Assembly (NCBI RefSeq): GCF_039521365.1
Contig: NZ_BAAACF010000003.1
Location: 310,001-374,000 of the forward strand
Direction of reading: 5' to 3'
DNA: 64,000 nt
Origin: Clostridium_AW malenominatum
GTDB lineage: Bacteria; Bacillota; Clostridia; Clostridiales; Clostridiaceae
Shown: piece by piece, positions 8,910 through 16,029 of the stretch
Layout of the letters: each line of letters starts with the position of its first letter
Position numbering within the stretch: position 1 is the stretch's first letter
Made by a program: the position numbers and the translations under genes
The notes under the pieces: generated by a model
Told to the model about the DNA's origin: nothing
The model's input: the letters and a program-made list of their open reading frames with translations, nothing else
Databases searched by the model: none

Positions 8910-9617
8910 GTGTTTACTGTTTTAATTAGAACTATAATCTTATATGCAGTAGTAATTGGAGCTATGAGGTTAATGGGTAAGAAACAAATTGGCCAATTAG
9001 AACCCTTTGAGCTTGCCATAACAATAATGATTTCTGAACTTGCTGCTCTTCCTATGCAAGATACAAGAATACCTCTATTGCACGGTATAATTCCAATTAT
9101 TACTTTATTAACTCTACAGACTATCTTAGCTATACTACAGTTAAAAAGCGAAACATTTAGGAAAATTATCAATGGAAGTCCTAGTATTTTGATAGAAAAT
9201 GGTAAGATTGATATTCAAGAGTTAAAATATCAGAGGTTTAATATCAATGATTTAATGGAAGAACTAAGATTACAAGGATATTACAATATTTCTGATGTAG
9301 AATATGCTATTTTAGAAACTAGCGGTCAATTGTCTATAATTCCAAAAACAGAGCTAACCCCTGCAACAAAACAGGATTTACATCTATTAACTAAAGTAAA
9401 TGTAAATATAACTCAGGATAAATTGCCAGTAACCCTAATATTAGATGGAAAGGTTAACTTTGAAAATCTTAAGCTAATAAAAAAAGATGTTAGTTGGCTA
9501 AAGAAAAATTTAAAACGTAATGACATAGAAGAATTTAAAGATGTATTCATAGCTTTAATTGACTCTCATGGCAAATTATATTTTCAAAATTATTTAGGAA
9601 AGACTAAGGGGGATTAA
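8910..9617 (+). CDS. DUF421 (YetF-type) membrane protein
   Basis: A 235-residue protein with three N-terminal membrane segments (residues about 1-85) and a soluble DUF421 domain that includes GSPSILIENGKID and LMEELRLQGYYNISDVEYAI. YetF/SpoVA-like family members occur widely in spore formers; some contribute to spore germinant transport complexes and others are of unknown role. GTG at 8910 is preferred because GAGGTGA lies 5 bp upstream; GTG 8901 and ATG 8904 are in the ribosome site. The stop is 1 bp from the DUF4363 gene start, so they form one operon. Confidence 0.82.
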   Translation: MFTVLIRTIILYAVVIGAMRLMGKKQIGQLEPFELAITIMISELAALPMQDTRIPLLHGIIPIITLLTLQTILAILQLKSETFRKIINGSPSILIENGKIDIQELKYQRFNINDLMEELRLQGYYNISDVEYAILETSGQLSIIPKTELTPATKQDLHLLTKVNVNITQDKLPVTLILDGKVNFENLKLIKKDVSWLKKNLKRNDIEEFKDVFIALIDSHGKLYFQNYLGKTKGD

Positions 9618-9618
9618 T

Positions 9619-9999
9619 ATGAAAAATATACTTATATCTTTCTTTTTATTTTTTATAATGATTTTTGGTATATTATTTTCTTTAAATGCAATGGATAAAG
9701 TTTATAGTGAATTGGAAACCTTAAACAGGAGGTTAGAGCAATCTATACAGGAAGATAATTGGGAAAAATCTATACTAGTTATTAATGAAATATCAGATAA
9801 GTGGCAAAAACATTCCAATCAGCTGTCCATATTTTTAAACCATGCAGAGTTAGATAATATCAATAGTGAATTAGCTAAATTATCTCAATATGTTATTCAT
9901 AAGAATAAAGAAGAATCTATGTCTAGCCTCCATGTAATCAAATTTTTCTTTAAACATACCTTAGATATTGAGAAAATTAGTTTAGGAAACATATTCTAG
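9619..9999 (+). CDS. DUF4363 family protein
   Basis: A 126-residue protein with one N-terminal membrane anchor (residues 4-24) followed by an extracytoplasmic helical domain rich in Glu and Asn (ELETLNRRLEQSIQEDNWEK). This matches the DUF4363 pattern, commonly encoded directly after a DUF421 gene as here. The pair likely acts together at the membrane. No enzymatic motif is visible. An AAGGGGG ribosome site sits at the end of the upstream gene. Confidence 0.75.
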   Translation: MKNILISFFLFFIMIFGILFSLNAMDKVYSELETLNRRLEQSIQEDNWEKSILVINEISDKWQKHSNQLSIFLNHAELDNINSELAKLSQYVIHKNKEESMSSLHVIKFFFKHTLDIEKISLGNIF

Positions 10000-10067
10000 A
10001 AAATCTTAGCATAATGATTTATAATAGATTTATATAAATAAAAATAACGAGTAGAGGGTGAAATATT

Positions 10068-11012
10068 ATGGCTTTAGTAACTACTAAAGAAATGTTTGAA
10101 AAGGCTTTTAAAGGCCAATATGCTATAGGAGCCTTTAACATTAACAATATGGAAATAATCCAAGCAGTAGTAAATGCTGCAAAAGAAGAAAAATCTCCAG
10201 TAATATTACAGGTTTCCGCTGGCGCTCTTAAATATGCAGGACCAAAATATTTAAAACATATGGTAGATGCCGCTATAGAAGATACAGGAATTGACATAGC
10301 ACTTCATTTAGACCATGGTGCAAACATGGATCAGGTTAAATTAGCTATAGAATCAGGATTCACTTCAGTAATGTTTGATGGTTCTCACTATGACTTTGAA
10401 GAAAATATTAAATTGACTAAAGAAGTTGTAGAGTACGCTCACAGCAAAGGTGTTGTGGTAGAAGCAGAACTTGGAAAACTTGCTGGAGTAGAAGATGATG
10501 TGAAAGTTTCCAGTGCAGACGCTACTTATACAGATCCAGATCAAGCTGCAGAGTTTGTAAAAAGAACAGGAGTAGATTCCTTAGCAATAGCCATAGGAAC
10601 AAGTCACGGTGCTTATAAGTTTAAAGGAGAGGCTAAATTAGATTTCGATAGACTTCAATCTATCACAGAAAAATTAGAAGCCATTGGAATTAAGAACTTT
10701 CCAATAGTACTTCACGGTGCCTCCTCCGTTGAGCCAAAATTCGTAGAAATGTGTAATGAATTTGGTGGAGAAATTGGTGGAGCTAAAGGTGTTCCAAATG
10801 AAATGCTTAGAAAAGCTTCTTCCATGTCTGTATGCAAAATAAACATGGATACAGATTTAAGACTTGCTTTAACAGCTTCTATTAGAAAAGTATTATCTGA
10901 AAATCCAAAGGAAATAGACCCAAGAAAATATATAGGCGCTGGAAGAGATGCAATACAGGCCTTAGTTAAAGAGAAAATTAAAAATGTTTTAGGGTCATCA
11001 AATACTCTATAA
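10068..11012 (+). CDS. fba: Class II fructose-1,6-bisphosphate aldolase
   Basis: A 314-residue zinc-dependent aldolase that interconverts fructose-1,6-bisphosphate with dihydroxyacetone phosphate and glyceraldehyde-3-phosphate in glycolysis. Metal and substrate motifs visible are HLDHGA near residue 80, MFDGSHYDFEEN, VVVEAELGKLAG, and LHGASS near 220. Length and motif order fit the Gram-positive class IIB type; tagatose-bisphosphate aldolase is less likely without tagatose-pathway neighbours. It is monocistronic, with a GAGGGTG ribosome site and a strong terminator directly after the stop. High-level expression is expected. Confidence 0.93.
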   Translation: MALVTTKEMFEKAFKGQYAIGAFNINNMEIIQAVVNAAKEEKSPVILQVSAGALKYAGPKYLKHMVDAAIEDTGIDIALHLDHGANMDQVKLAIESGFTSVMFDGSHYDFEENIKLTKEVVEYAHSKGVVVEAELGKLAGVEDDVKVSSADATYTDPDQAAEFVKRTGVDSLAIAIGTSHGAYKFKGEAKLDFDRLQSITEKLEAIGIKNFPIVLHGASSVEPKFVEMCNEFGGEIGGAKGVPNEMLRKASSMSVCKINMDTDLRLALTASIRKVLSENPKEIDPRKYIGAGRDAIQALVKEKIKNVLGSSNTL

Positions 11013-11021
11013 TGAGAGTGT

Positions 11022-11061
11022 AAAAAAGTTCCACCAGGAAATACTCTGGTGGAACTTTTTT
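11022..11061 (+). terminator. Rho-independent terminator of fba
   Basis: A perfect 16-bp stem (AAAAAAGTTCCACCAG with CTGGTGGAACTTTTTT) around an 8-nt loop ends in a T tract. Confidence 0.9.
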
Positions 11062-11069
11062 AGTTTTTT

Positions 11070-11201
11070 AGATATTTAGTTGTTTAGATTCCTAGTTACT
11101 GATAAAACTCCTTTACGAGTTTTTATATTTTTTTATTTTAGAAATCCCCCAGGAATTTCATCCATAACTAAAACACTAAAAAACTAACCAACTAAATATC
11201 T
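11070..11201. repeat. Intergenic inverted-repeat element of about 132 bp
   Basis: AGATATTTAGTTGTTTAG at 11070-11087 is mirrored by CTAACCAACTAAATATCT at 11184-11201 (17 of 18 match as an inverted repeat, 96 bp apart). Inside lies a 7-bp hairpin AAAACTC-CTTTAC-GAGTTTT followed by a T-rich run at 11104-11140. There is no ORF and no obvious target duplication. It may be a miniature repeat element or extra termination signals between the convergent fba and nucleoid-protein genes. Confidence 0.5.
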
Positions 11202-11207
11202 TGAAAA

Positions 11208-12242
11208 TTATTTCTCAATATAATTAATAATATTTTTAATAACTATATTTATAGTTCCATCTCCATTTCTTTGCACTTGAAACTTATTTACATCATTATA
11301 GGCCTCTTCATTGATGTATAAATCTATTTCCTTATCAATTTTAAGTCTAGTTCTTTTGTATTTCTTTTCCACCCAGTCTTTATCTACCTCTATTTTTTCT
11401 TTTACTCCCTCTGAATAAACATAGTCCATGTAGTTAGCTATAACTTCTTTATTGTCTCCAAATATTTCTTCTGAAACCTTATGTAGATCTATATTTTCTT
11501 CTTCTTTTAAAGTTTTCCTTACACTACTTCTAATTTTTTCTGCTTCTTCTGCATTTTCTTTTATATTGTTTCTTGTCCATTTTTCTGTAGCTGTGAAAAA
11601 CTTTTTAGTTAAATCTCTTTTATTATCTATGATAGTGCACCCTAAAAACTTATTAATAAAATAGTTTGCTCCATATTCTTCCTCATCTTTTTTCTTTTGT
11701 TTATCAATTACATATAGATGAAAATCTTCTTCTTCTGAAAGTAATTTTATAAAAGCACATTTTTGTATCCTTTGAGAGCTAGAGGGAAGTCCTGTTAATT
11801 CTGGAACAATATCAATATCAACTTTATTTTCTACAAAGTTCACACTATGAGTGTAATTTTTAATATAATCCATCTTCAGTATTCCTAAAAGAGGACCTAT
11901 TTCTGTGGATAAGGATACTACTATCAAATCTCCAGAAGGTATATTTACATTAGATTTCATTAGTACAAAAAGTTGTCTCCCTATCTCCTTTGAAGCTTCA
12001 ATCATATCCATTTGACCACTTAAATAATCTCTACTTATTTCCTTTACTATGTTTCTTTCCTCATTAAATAAAGCATATTTTAAATCTTCATCCTTTAAGC
12101 ATTTTTCTATATGCTTTAACAAAAAAGTATATATTTCCTCGCTTAAATTTAATTTATATTCATTTAATATTGGCTCCTCAGCATTATTATCTAATATGTG
12201 TATAACTGCTTCATTTATGTTTACTTCATTTATATATTGCAA
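11208..12242 (-). CDS. Nucleoid-associated protein, NdpA/YejK family
   Basis: A 344-residue protein resembling the 37-kDa nucleoid-associated family (PF04245): MQYINEVNINEAVIHILDNN at the start, DLIVVSLSTEIGPLLGILKMDY near 105-125, and a C-terminal YNDVNKFQVQRNGDGTINIV. E. coli YejK binds DNA and is nucleoid-associated; the biochemical role in Firmicutes is undefined, and some relatives occur in mobile or defence contexts. Here it stands alone among housekeeping genes, convergent with fba. An AAGGAATG ribosome site precedes the ATG. The highly charged central part is consistent with nucleic-acid interaction. Confidence 0.75.
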   Translation of the reverse strand: MQYINEVNINEAVIHILDNNAEEPILNEYKLNLSEEIYTFLLKHIEKCLKDEDLKYALFNEERNIVKEISRDYLSGQMDMIEASKEIGRQLFVLMKSNVNIPSGDLIVVSLSTEIGPLLGILKMDYIKNYTHSVNFVENKVDIDIVPELTGLPSSSQRIQKCAFIKLLSEEEDFHLYVIDKQKKKDEEEYGANYFINKFLGCTIIDNKRDLTKKFFTATEKWTRNNIKENAEEAEKIRSSVRKTLKEEENIDLHKVSEEIFGDNKEVIANYMDYVYSEGVKEKIEVDKDWVEKKYKRTRLKIDKEIDLYINEEAYNDVNKFQVQRNGDGTINIVIKNIINYIEK

Positions 12243-12342
12243 CTCTTCACATTCCTTTCTTTAGCATAATACTTTATCCTATGACTACCCACTATTATAT
12301 CTATAATACCTTACAATTGTTATTATTTTCAAGTTATTAAAT

Positions 12343-12382
12343 AAAAAGAGGGAATTTTGATTATTCAAAATTCCCTCTTTTT
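12343..12382 (-). terminator. Terminator of the coat-protein pair
   Basis: An 18-bp perfect stem (AAAAAGAGGGAATTTTGA with its complement) around TTAT, with T runs on both sides, sits just after the stop of the minus-strand cotF-like gene. Confidence 0.85.
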
Positions 12383-12391
12383 ATTATATTA

Positions 12392-12670
12392 TTATTTTAA
12401 TTCTTGTTGCATTTGAGTTGATTCTGATTTTACCTTTTGAACTTCATTATCTGGTGCATCTTTTGTTTGATACCATCCCTTTTGTTTCATAGCATCAAAT
12501 ACTTTATATTGAATATCTTCAGTCTTTTTAAAATTATTTACTAAAACTGTTCTAAGGTTCTCACAAGATGTTTCTGTTATTCCTGTACTATATGCTGAAA
12601 TAACCTGTTTTTCAGTAGTTAGTAAGTCTTGCATCAAGTCTTTTTCAGTTAAATTTGGTGTATTATGCAT
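12392..12670 (-). CDS. CotF-like spore coat protein
   Basis: A 92-residue protein of the CotF/ferritin-like coat family: LTEKDLMQDLLTTEKQVISA at the N-terminus and a C-terminal VFDAMKQKGWYQ segment, as in many short clostridial coat proteins. It would form helical bundles deposited on the forespore. It is co-oriented with a second small coat-like gene 29 bp upstream, and both share one terminator. A GGAGGGA ribosome site precedes the ATG. A mother-cell sigma promoter is expected but I could not identify one with confidence. Confidence 0.82.
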   Translation of the reverse strand: MHNTPNLTEKDLMQDLLTTEKQVISAYSTGITETSCENLRTVLVNNFKKTEDIQYKVFDAMKQKGWYQTKDAPDNEVQKVKSESTQMQQELK

Positions 12671-12699
12671 AAATGGTCCCTCCTAATATTTAATATAAT

Positions 12700-12906
12700 T
12701 TACTGATGTGAATCAAGATAGCTCTTTAAATCATTAAAGTTTTGTTTATGAGTACTTGCTGCTTGAGTACATAGATTTTTTAAACTTTCATCAGTACAAT
12801 ACTGAGCATATAAATTGAATTTCTTATTCATTAAGGATTCATGAGCTAATTGATCTGATATAACTTTTAGGTTATTACTTTCTATTTGCTTATTTCCTAT
12901 ATTCAT
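12700..12906 (-). CDS. Small helical coat-associated protein
   Basis: A 68-residue protein (MNIGNKQIESNNLKVISDQL at the start, then MNKKFNLYAQYCTDESLKNLC). The fold pattern and pairing with a CotF-like gene suggest a truncated ferritin-like coat protein. Two cysteines (about residues 37 and 46) could form crosslinks. A strong CAGGAGGT ribosome site precedes the ATG. Without the neighbour it would be called hypothetical. Confidence 0.7.
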   Translation of the reverse strand: MNIGNKQIESNNLKVISDQLAHESLMNKKFNLYAQYCTDESLKNLCTQAASTHKQNFNDLKSYLDSHQ

Positions 12907-13037
12907 TTTATTACCTCCTGAATTTTAGTTTTATGATTACGCTAATTATTTTGCCCTTTATATTTGTAATTATTTATTTTTTTATTTTGTAATTTATTCT
13001 TATATGCTATAATCTCAATTAAATAGGAGTGATTTGT

Positions 13038-13583
13038 TTGAAAGAACTTGAAGTTAAAATACTAACCATTGATTTAGAAGATATTAGACAAAAAATAAAG
13101 GATTTAAATTGTGCAAAGGTAAAGGAAGAAAATCAAATAAATAACCTTTATGATTTTAAAGATAAGTCCCTTTTAAAAGAGCATGGTTATGCTAGAATTA
13201 GAATAGTTGAAGATTTATTACATTATGAAACTAAATATTATATGACAGTAAAAAAACTACTTAATAGTGATAAATTTAAAGTTATGGAAGAAAACGAAGT
13301 TTTAATATCCAATCCTGATGAAGGGGATAAGATTTTCAAAGCTTTAGGTTTAGAACTTACTCAATGTATAAAAAAATATAGGGAAAGCTATAAGTATAAT
13401 AATTCACTTATTGAAATAGATATAAATGATAAGTCCTTTTGCCCTTTTCCTTATATTGAAATAGAATCTCCAAATGAAGAAGAGTTAGAAGAAGTAGTTT
13501 TAAAACTTGGATATACTATGGACGACACTACTTCAAAGAGCATATATGAGTTAATTAAACTCTTTAAAAGTAAGGAACAATAG
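13038..13583 (+). CDS. CYTH-domain (class IV adenylate cyclase / triphosphatase-like) protein
   Basis: A 181-residue CYTH protein. The start is set at TTG 13038, 8 bp after AGGAG, so that the protein begins MKELEVKIL with the signature ExExK at its N-terminus; a GTG at 13029 overlaps the ribosome site. Further tunnel strands are visible at GYARIRIVEDL, HYETKYYMTVKK, KKYRESYKY, SLIEIDIND and FPYIEIESPNEEEL. CYTH enzymes act on triphosphates (cAMP synthesis, thiamine triphosphate or inorganic triphosphate hydrolysis) with divalent metals. Which reaction applies cannot be decided. It is first in a four-gene run with DUF5685, J-domain and membrane proteins. Confidence 0.83.
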   Translation: MKELEVKILTIDLEDIRQKIKDLNCAKVKEENQINNLYDFKDKSLLKEHGYARIRIVEDLLHYETKYYMTVKKLLNSDKFKVMEENEVLISNPDEGDKIFKALGLELTQCIKKYRESYKYNNSLIEIDINDKSFCPFPYIEIESPNEEELEEVVLKLGYTMDDTTSKSIYELIKLFKSKEQ

Positions 13584-13585
13584 CT

Positions 13586-14470
13586 ATGTTTGGATATGTA
13601 ACGCCCTGCAAAATGGAATTAAAATTAAAGGATTATGAAAAATTTAAATCTTATTATTGTGGTCTTTGCAAAGCTATTAAAAATAATTTTGGCAATATAC
13701 CAAGATTCGTTTTAAATTATGACATGACCTTTCTAGCTATACTTTTAGATTCCATTGAGGATAGCTGTCCAAAGTATGAAACCCAACGATGCATGGTTCA
13801 TCCAATAAAGAAAAAAATAGTACTTGAGGAAAACAAGCCCTTAAAGTATGCTGCCTTTTGCAATGTTTCTTTAACTTATTTTAAATTAATCGATAATATA
13901 AAAGATGAACAATCTTTAAAAAGCAAAATACTTAAAAGAATTTTAAGTAGCTATATTAACAAAAATCATACTTTATATGAAGAGAGCTTTAACAATATAG
14001 ATAAAATTTTAAAGGATTTATATGCCCTAGAGGAAAACAATATTTCTTCCTCCATAGATGAATTAAGCCATCCCTTCGCCTACTTAACGGGATATATTTT
14101 ATCCTCTTATATTAGCGAGGATAATGAAGTTTCAAATAACCTTTACAATTTAGGTTATAATCTTGGTAAATGGATTTATATATTAGATGCTTGGGACGAT
14201 TTAGAAAGGGATATGAAAGAAAACAAGTTCAATGGAATTAATTCTGTTTTTAATAAGGATAATAAATCCTATGAAGCATTAATCTTAAATACAAAGGATA
14301 GAATAAACCTTATTTTAACTTTTTGTGCAAGGCAATGCCTTCATTTTATGAATAAACTTCCTTTAAAGAAAAATGAAGAGCTTTTATATAATATACTTCA
14401 ATTTGGTCTTATGGAAAAAATAGATACAGTTTTTAAAAGGAGTGAAAAGTGTAATGGGAAATCCATATGA
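13586..14470 (+). CDS. DUF5685 family protein
   Basis: A 294-residue protein beginning MFGYVTPCKMELKLKDYEKF and containing YYCGLCKAIK near residue 30, RFVLNYDMTFLAILLDS, a CMVHP segment and LDAWDDLERDMKENKFNG near 205. The arrangement is that of DUF5685, whose acidic DxxDDxxxD-like helix recalls isoprenoid-synthase folds without proving that activity. The cysteine and histidine positions (CGLC, CMVHP, AFCN) could bind metal. It starts 2 bp after the CYTH gene and overlaps the J-domain gene, so the three are translated together. Function is unknown. Confidence 0.72.
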   Translation: MFGYVTPCKMELKLKDYEKFKSYYCGLCKAIKNNFGNIPRFVLNYDMTFLAILLDSIEDSCPKYETQRCMVHPIKKKIVLEENKPLKYAAFCNVSLTYFKLIDNIKDEQSLKSKILKRILSSYINKNHTLYEESFNNIDKILKDLYALEENNISSSIDELSHPFAYLTGYILSSYISEDNEVSNNLYNLGYNLGKWIYILDAWDDLERDMKENKFNGINSVFNKDNKSYEALILNTKDRINLILTFCARQCLHFMNKLPLKKNEELLYNILQFGLMEKIDTVFKRSEKCNGKSI

Positions 14471-15053
14471 AATACTTGAAATTAAAGAAGGAGCTTCAAA
14501 AGAAGAGGTTAAGAGAGCATATAGAGAACTGGCTAAAAAATACCATCCAGATCAATATGGAAATAATCCGTTAAGAGATTTAGCTGAAGAAAAAATGAGA
14601 GAAATAAATGAAGCTTATGATTATCTTATGAGAAATACCAATGATTATAGCAATAGTAGTAGTAATAGCTATAATAGCAATAATGATTATGCAGACTATA
14701 GTTCTATTCGAATGGATATACAATTAGGCCATTTTTCAGAGGCCGAAGGAAAACTTTCAAGAATTTCTTTAAGAAATGCAGAGTGGAATTACTTAATGGG
14801 TGTAATAAACCTTAAAAAGGGTTGGTATGATTCTGCAATTAATTATCTAAGGACAGCAACGGCTATGGACCCTTCCAATATGGAGTATAGAGATACTCTA
14901 AGTAGAATAAATAATATGAACAATACTTATAGACAGCCCTATCAAAATAGTAGATACGGCAGAGACTCTGATTTTTGTGATATTTGTACAACTCTTTATT
15001 GTTTAGACTGTTTTTGTGAATGTTGTGGTGGAGATTTAATAAGTTGCTGTTAA
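14454..15053 (+). CDS. J-domain protein with TPR-like middle and Cys-rich tail
   Basis: A 199-residue protein whose first 65 residues are a J domain (NPYEILEIKEGASKEEVKRA, then KKYHPDQYG with the HPD triad). J domains stimulate the ATPase of DnaK. The middle has Ser/Asn-rich linker repeats and two TPR-like helices (EGKLSRISLRNAEWNYLMGV). The C-terminus packs at least ten cysteines into about 27 residues (CDICTTLYCLDCFCECC then GGDLISCC). It lacks the usual DnaJ zinc domain. The ATG at 14454 lies inside the DUF5685 gene, with AGGAG 11 bp upstream. It is a specialised co-chaperone; the client is unknown, with DUF5685 an obvious candidate. Confidence 0.8.
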   Translation: MGNPYEILEIKEGASKEEVKRAYRELAKKYHPDQYGNNPLRDLAEEKMREINEAYDYLMRNTNDYSNSSSNSYNSNNDYADYSSIRMDIQLGHFSEAEGKLSRISLRNAEWNYLMGVINLKKGWYDSAINYLRTATAMDPSNMEYRDTLSRINNMNNTYRQPYQNSRYGRDSDFCDICTTLYCLDCFCECCGGDLISCC

Positions 15054-15083
15054 AGCATCTGAATCAATATGGAGGTATTATTA

Positions 15084-15590
15084 ATGAAAACTTCTTATTT
15101 GACTAAAGGTGGAATTCTCTCAGCCCTGGGGGTAATTTTTATATATCTTAGTACCATTGCTCCTACTAATAAATTGTTTTTACTAGTAATATCTTCTGCT
15201 CTAATACCCTTAGGAGTAATAGGGACTAATATCAAAGTCGCATTAGGCATATATACAAGTACTAGTTTGCTCGGCCTATTTATAATAGGTTTTAAAGGTT
15301 CCGTTTTCTTGTATATAATATTTTTTGGAATTTACGGAATAATAAAATTGTATATAGAAAAAATAGGAACTTTACATTTAGAACTGATAGCTAAATTTGT
15401 TTTTTTCAACCTATGCCTTTATATAGCTTATTTAGCTATTTACTTAGTTCTTCCAAACTTTGACTTGAATAAGCTTCCTTTACCATTGCCAATAATACTA
15501 ATATTATTAGAAGTATCCTTCTTCCTATACGACTATGCCTTGACCTTATTTATCCACAAGGCAGCTAAGTTTTTCAGGAAAAACAGTTGA
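15084..15590 (+). CDS. Polytopic membrane protein of unknown function
   Basis: A 168-residue protein with five or six hydrophobic segments (MKTSYLTKGGILSALGVIFI, then IYLSTIAPTNKLFLLV; later GIYTSTSLLGLFIIGF) and a short basic C-terminus KAAKFFRKNS. It resembles small YybS/DUF2232-like or ECF-substrate-component-like membrane proteins in layout, but I cannot place it firmly. The start at 15084 was chosen because GGAGG lies 8 bp upstream; an ATG at 15069 precedes that site. It is the last gene of the CYTH-DUF5685-J-domain run, and its stop codon is embedded in the tRNA-Gln promoter -35 box. Confidence 0.65.
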   Translation: MKTSYLTKGGILSALGVIFIYLSTIAPTNKLFLLVISSALIPLGVIGTNIKVALGIYTSTSLLGLFIIGFKGSVFLYIIFFGIYGIIKLYIEKIGTLHLELIAKFVFFNLCLYIAYLAIYLVLPNFDLNKLPLPLPIILILLEVSFFLYDYALTLFIHKAAKFFRKNS

Positions 15591-15614
15591 CAGTAAATTA
15601 TATTTTGATATAAT
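15587..15614 (+). promoter_or_regulatory. Promoter of tRNA-Gln
   Basis: Consensus TTGACA (15587-15592) and TATAAT (15609-15614) are separated by 16 bp. The -35 box shares its TGA with the stop codon of the preceding gene. Confidence 0.8.
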
Positions 15615-15643
15615 GATAATGTCGCTATTGGCAAAAAAGTTGA

Positions 15644-15719
15644 TGCCCATTAGCCAAATGGTAAGGCACCTGCCTCTGGAGCAGGCATTTTGTTGGTTCG
15701 AGTCCAGCATGGGCAGCCA
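15644..15719 (+). tRNA. tRNA-Gln (anticodon CTG)
   Basis: A complete cloverleaf: acceptor TGCCCAT/ATGGGCA, D arm GCC-GGC, anticodon stem CCTGC/GCAGG with loop CTCTGGA (anticodon CTG), T arm GTTGG-TTCGAGT-CCAGC, discriminator G and encoded CCA at 15717-15719. The gene is single, with its own promoter and terminator. Confidence 0.9.
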
Positions 15720-15721
15720 GA

Positions 15722-15745
15722 ACTCTTGAGGAATCAAGAGTTTTT
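15722..15745 (+). terminator. Terminator of tRNA-Gln
   Basis: ACTCTTGA and TCAAGAGT form an 8-bp stem around GGAA, followed by TTTTATTTT. Confidence 0.85.
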
Positions 15746-15774
15746 ATTTTAATAGTATAGTTTAATATTTAAAA

Positions 15775-15990
15775 ACTGTGAACAGGAGTAGTAATTTTCA
15801 ATTCCCTTTAAGAGAACTATTGGTTGGTGAAAAATAGTAGTGATAGAAAATGAACTCGCCTGGGAGTTTATTTGCTCTATAGGCAAGTACGGTAATTCCG
15901 TTAAAGTTTTAAGTGAAAGTCTAAATTAGACTTTAATTAGAGTGGTACCGCGAAGCATACTTTCGTCTCTTTGGAGATGGAGGTTTTTTT
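15775..15990 (+). promoter_or_regulatory. T-box leader RNA of leuS
   Basis: A T-box riboswitch that senses uncharged tRNA-Leu. The conserved T-box AGAGTGGTACCGCG is at 15939-15952. The specifier region GAACTCGCC places the codon CTC (Leu) at 15855-15857. An intrinsic terminator with an 11-bp G-T-containing stem (15959-15969 with 15974-15984) ends in a T run. leuS starts about 40 bp later, so antitermination upon leucine starvation is expected. The 5' edge is approximate. Confidence 0.92.
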
Positions 15991-16029
15991 GTTTTTTAGG
16001 ATATTATATTAAAAACAGGAGGGATAAAT

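Noticed and set aside
11208..12242. Nucleoid-associated protein as part of a defence island
   Set aside because: Some relatives occur in such islands, but the neighbours here are aldolase and coat-protein genes, with no nuclease, helicase or mobile marker.
15546..15737. Minus-strand ORF of 63 codons across the tRNA-Gln gene
   Set aside because: It runs antisense through a complete tRNA, its promoter and its terminator, and has no ribosome site or homology; such ORFs are a known annotation artefact of tRNA genes.
15755..15765. TATAGT upstream of the leuS T-box as its promoter
   Set aside because: A -10-like box is present but no acceptable -35 element lies 16-18 bp upstream, where the tRNA-Gln terminator is located; the promoter remains unassigned.
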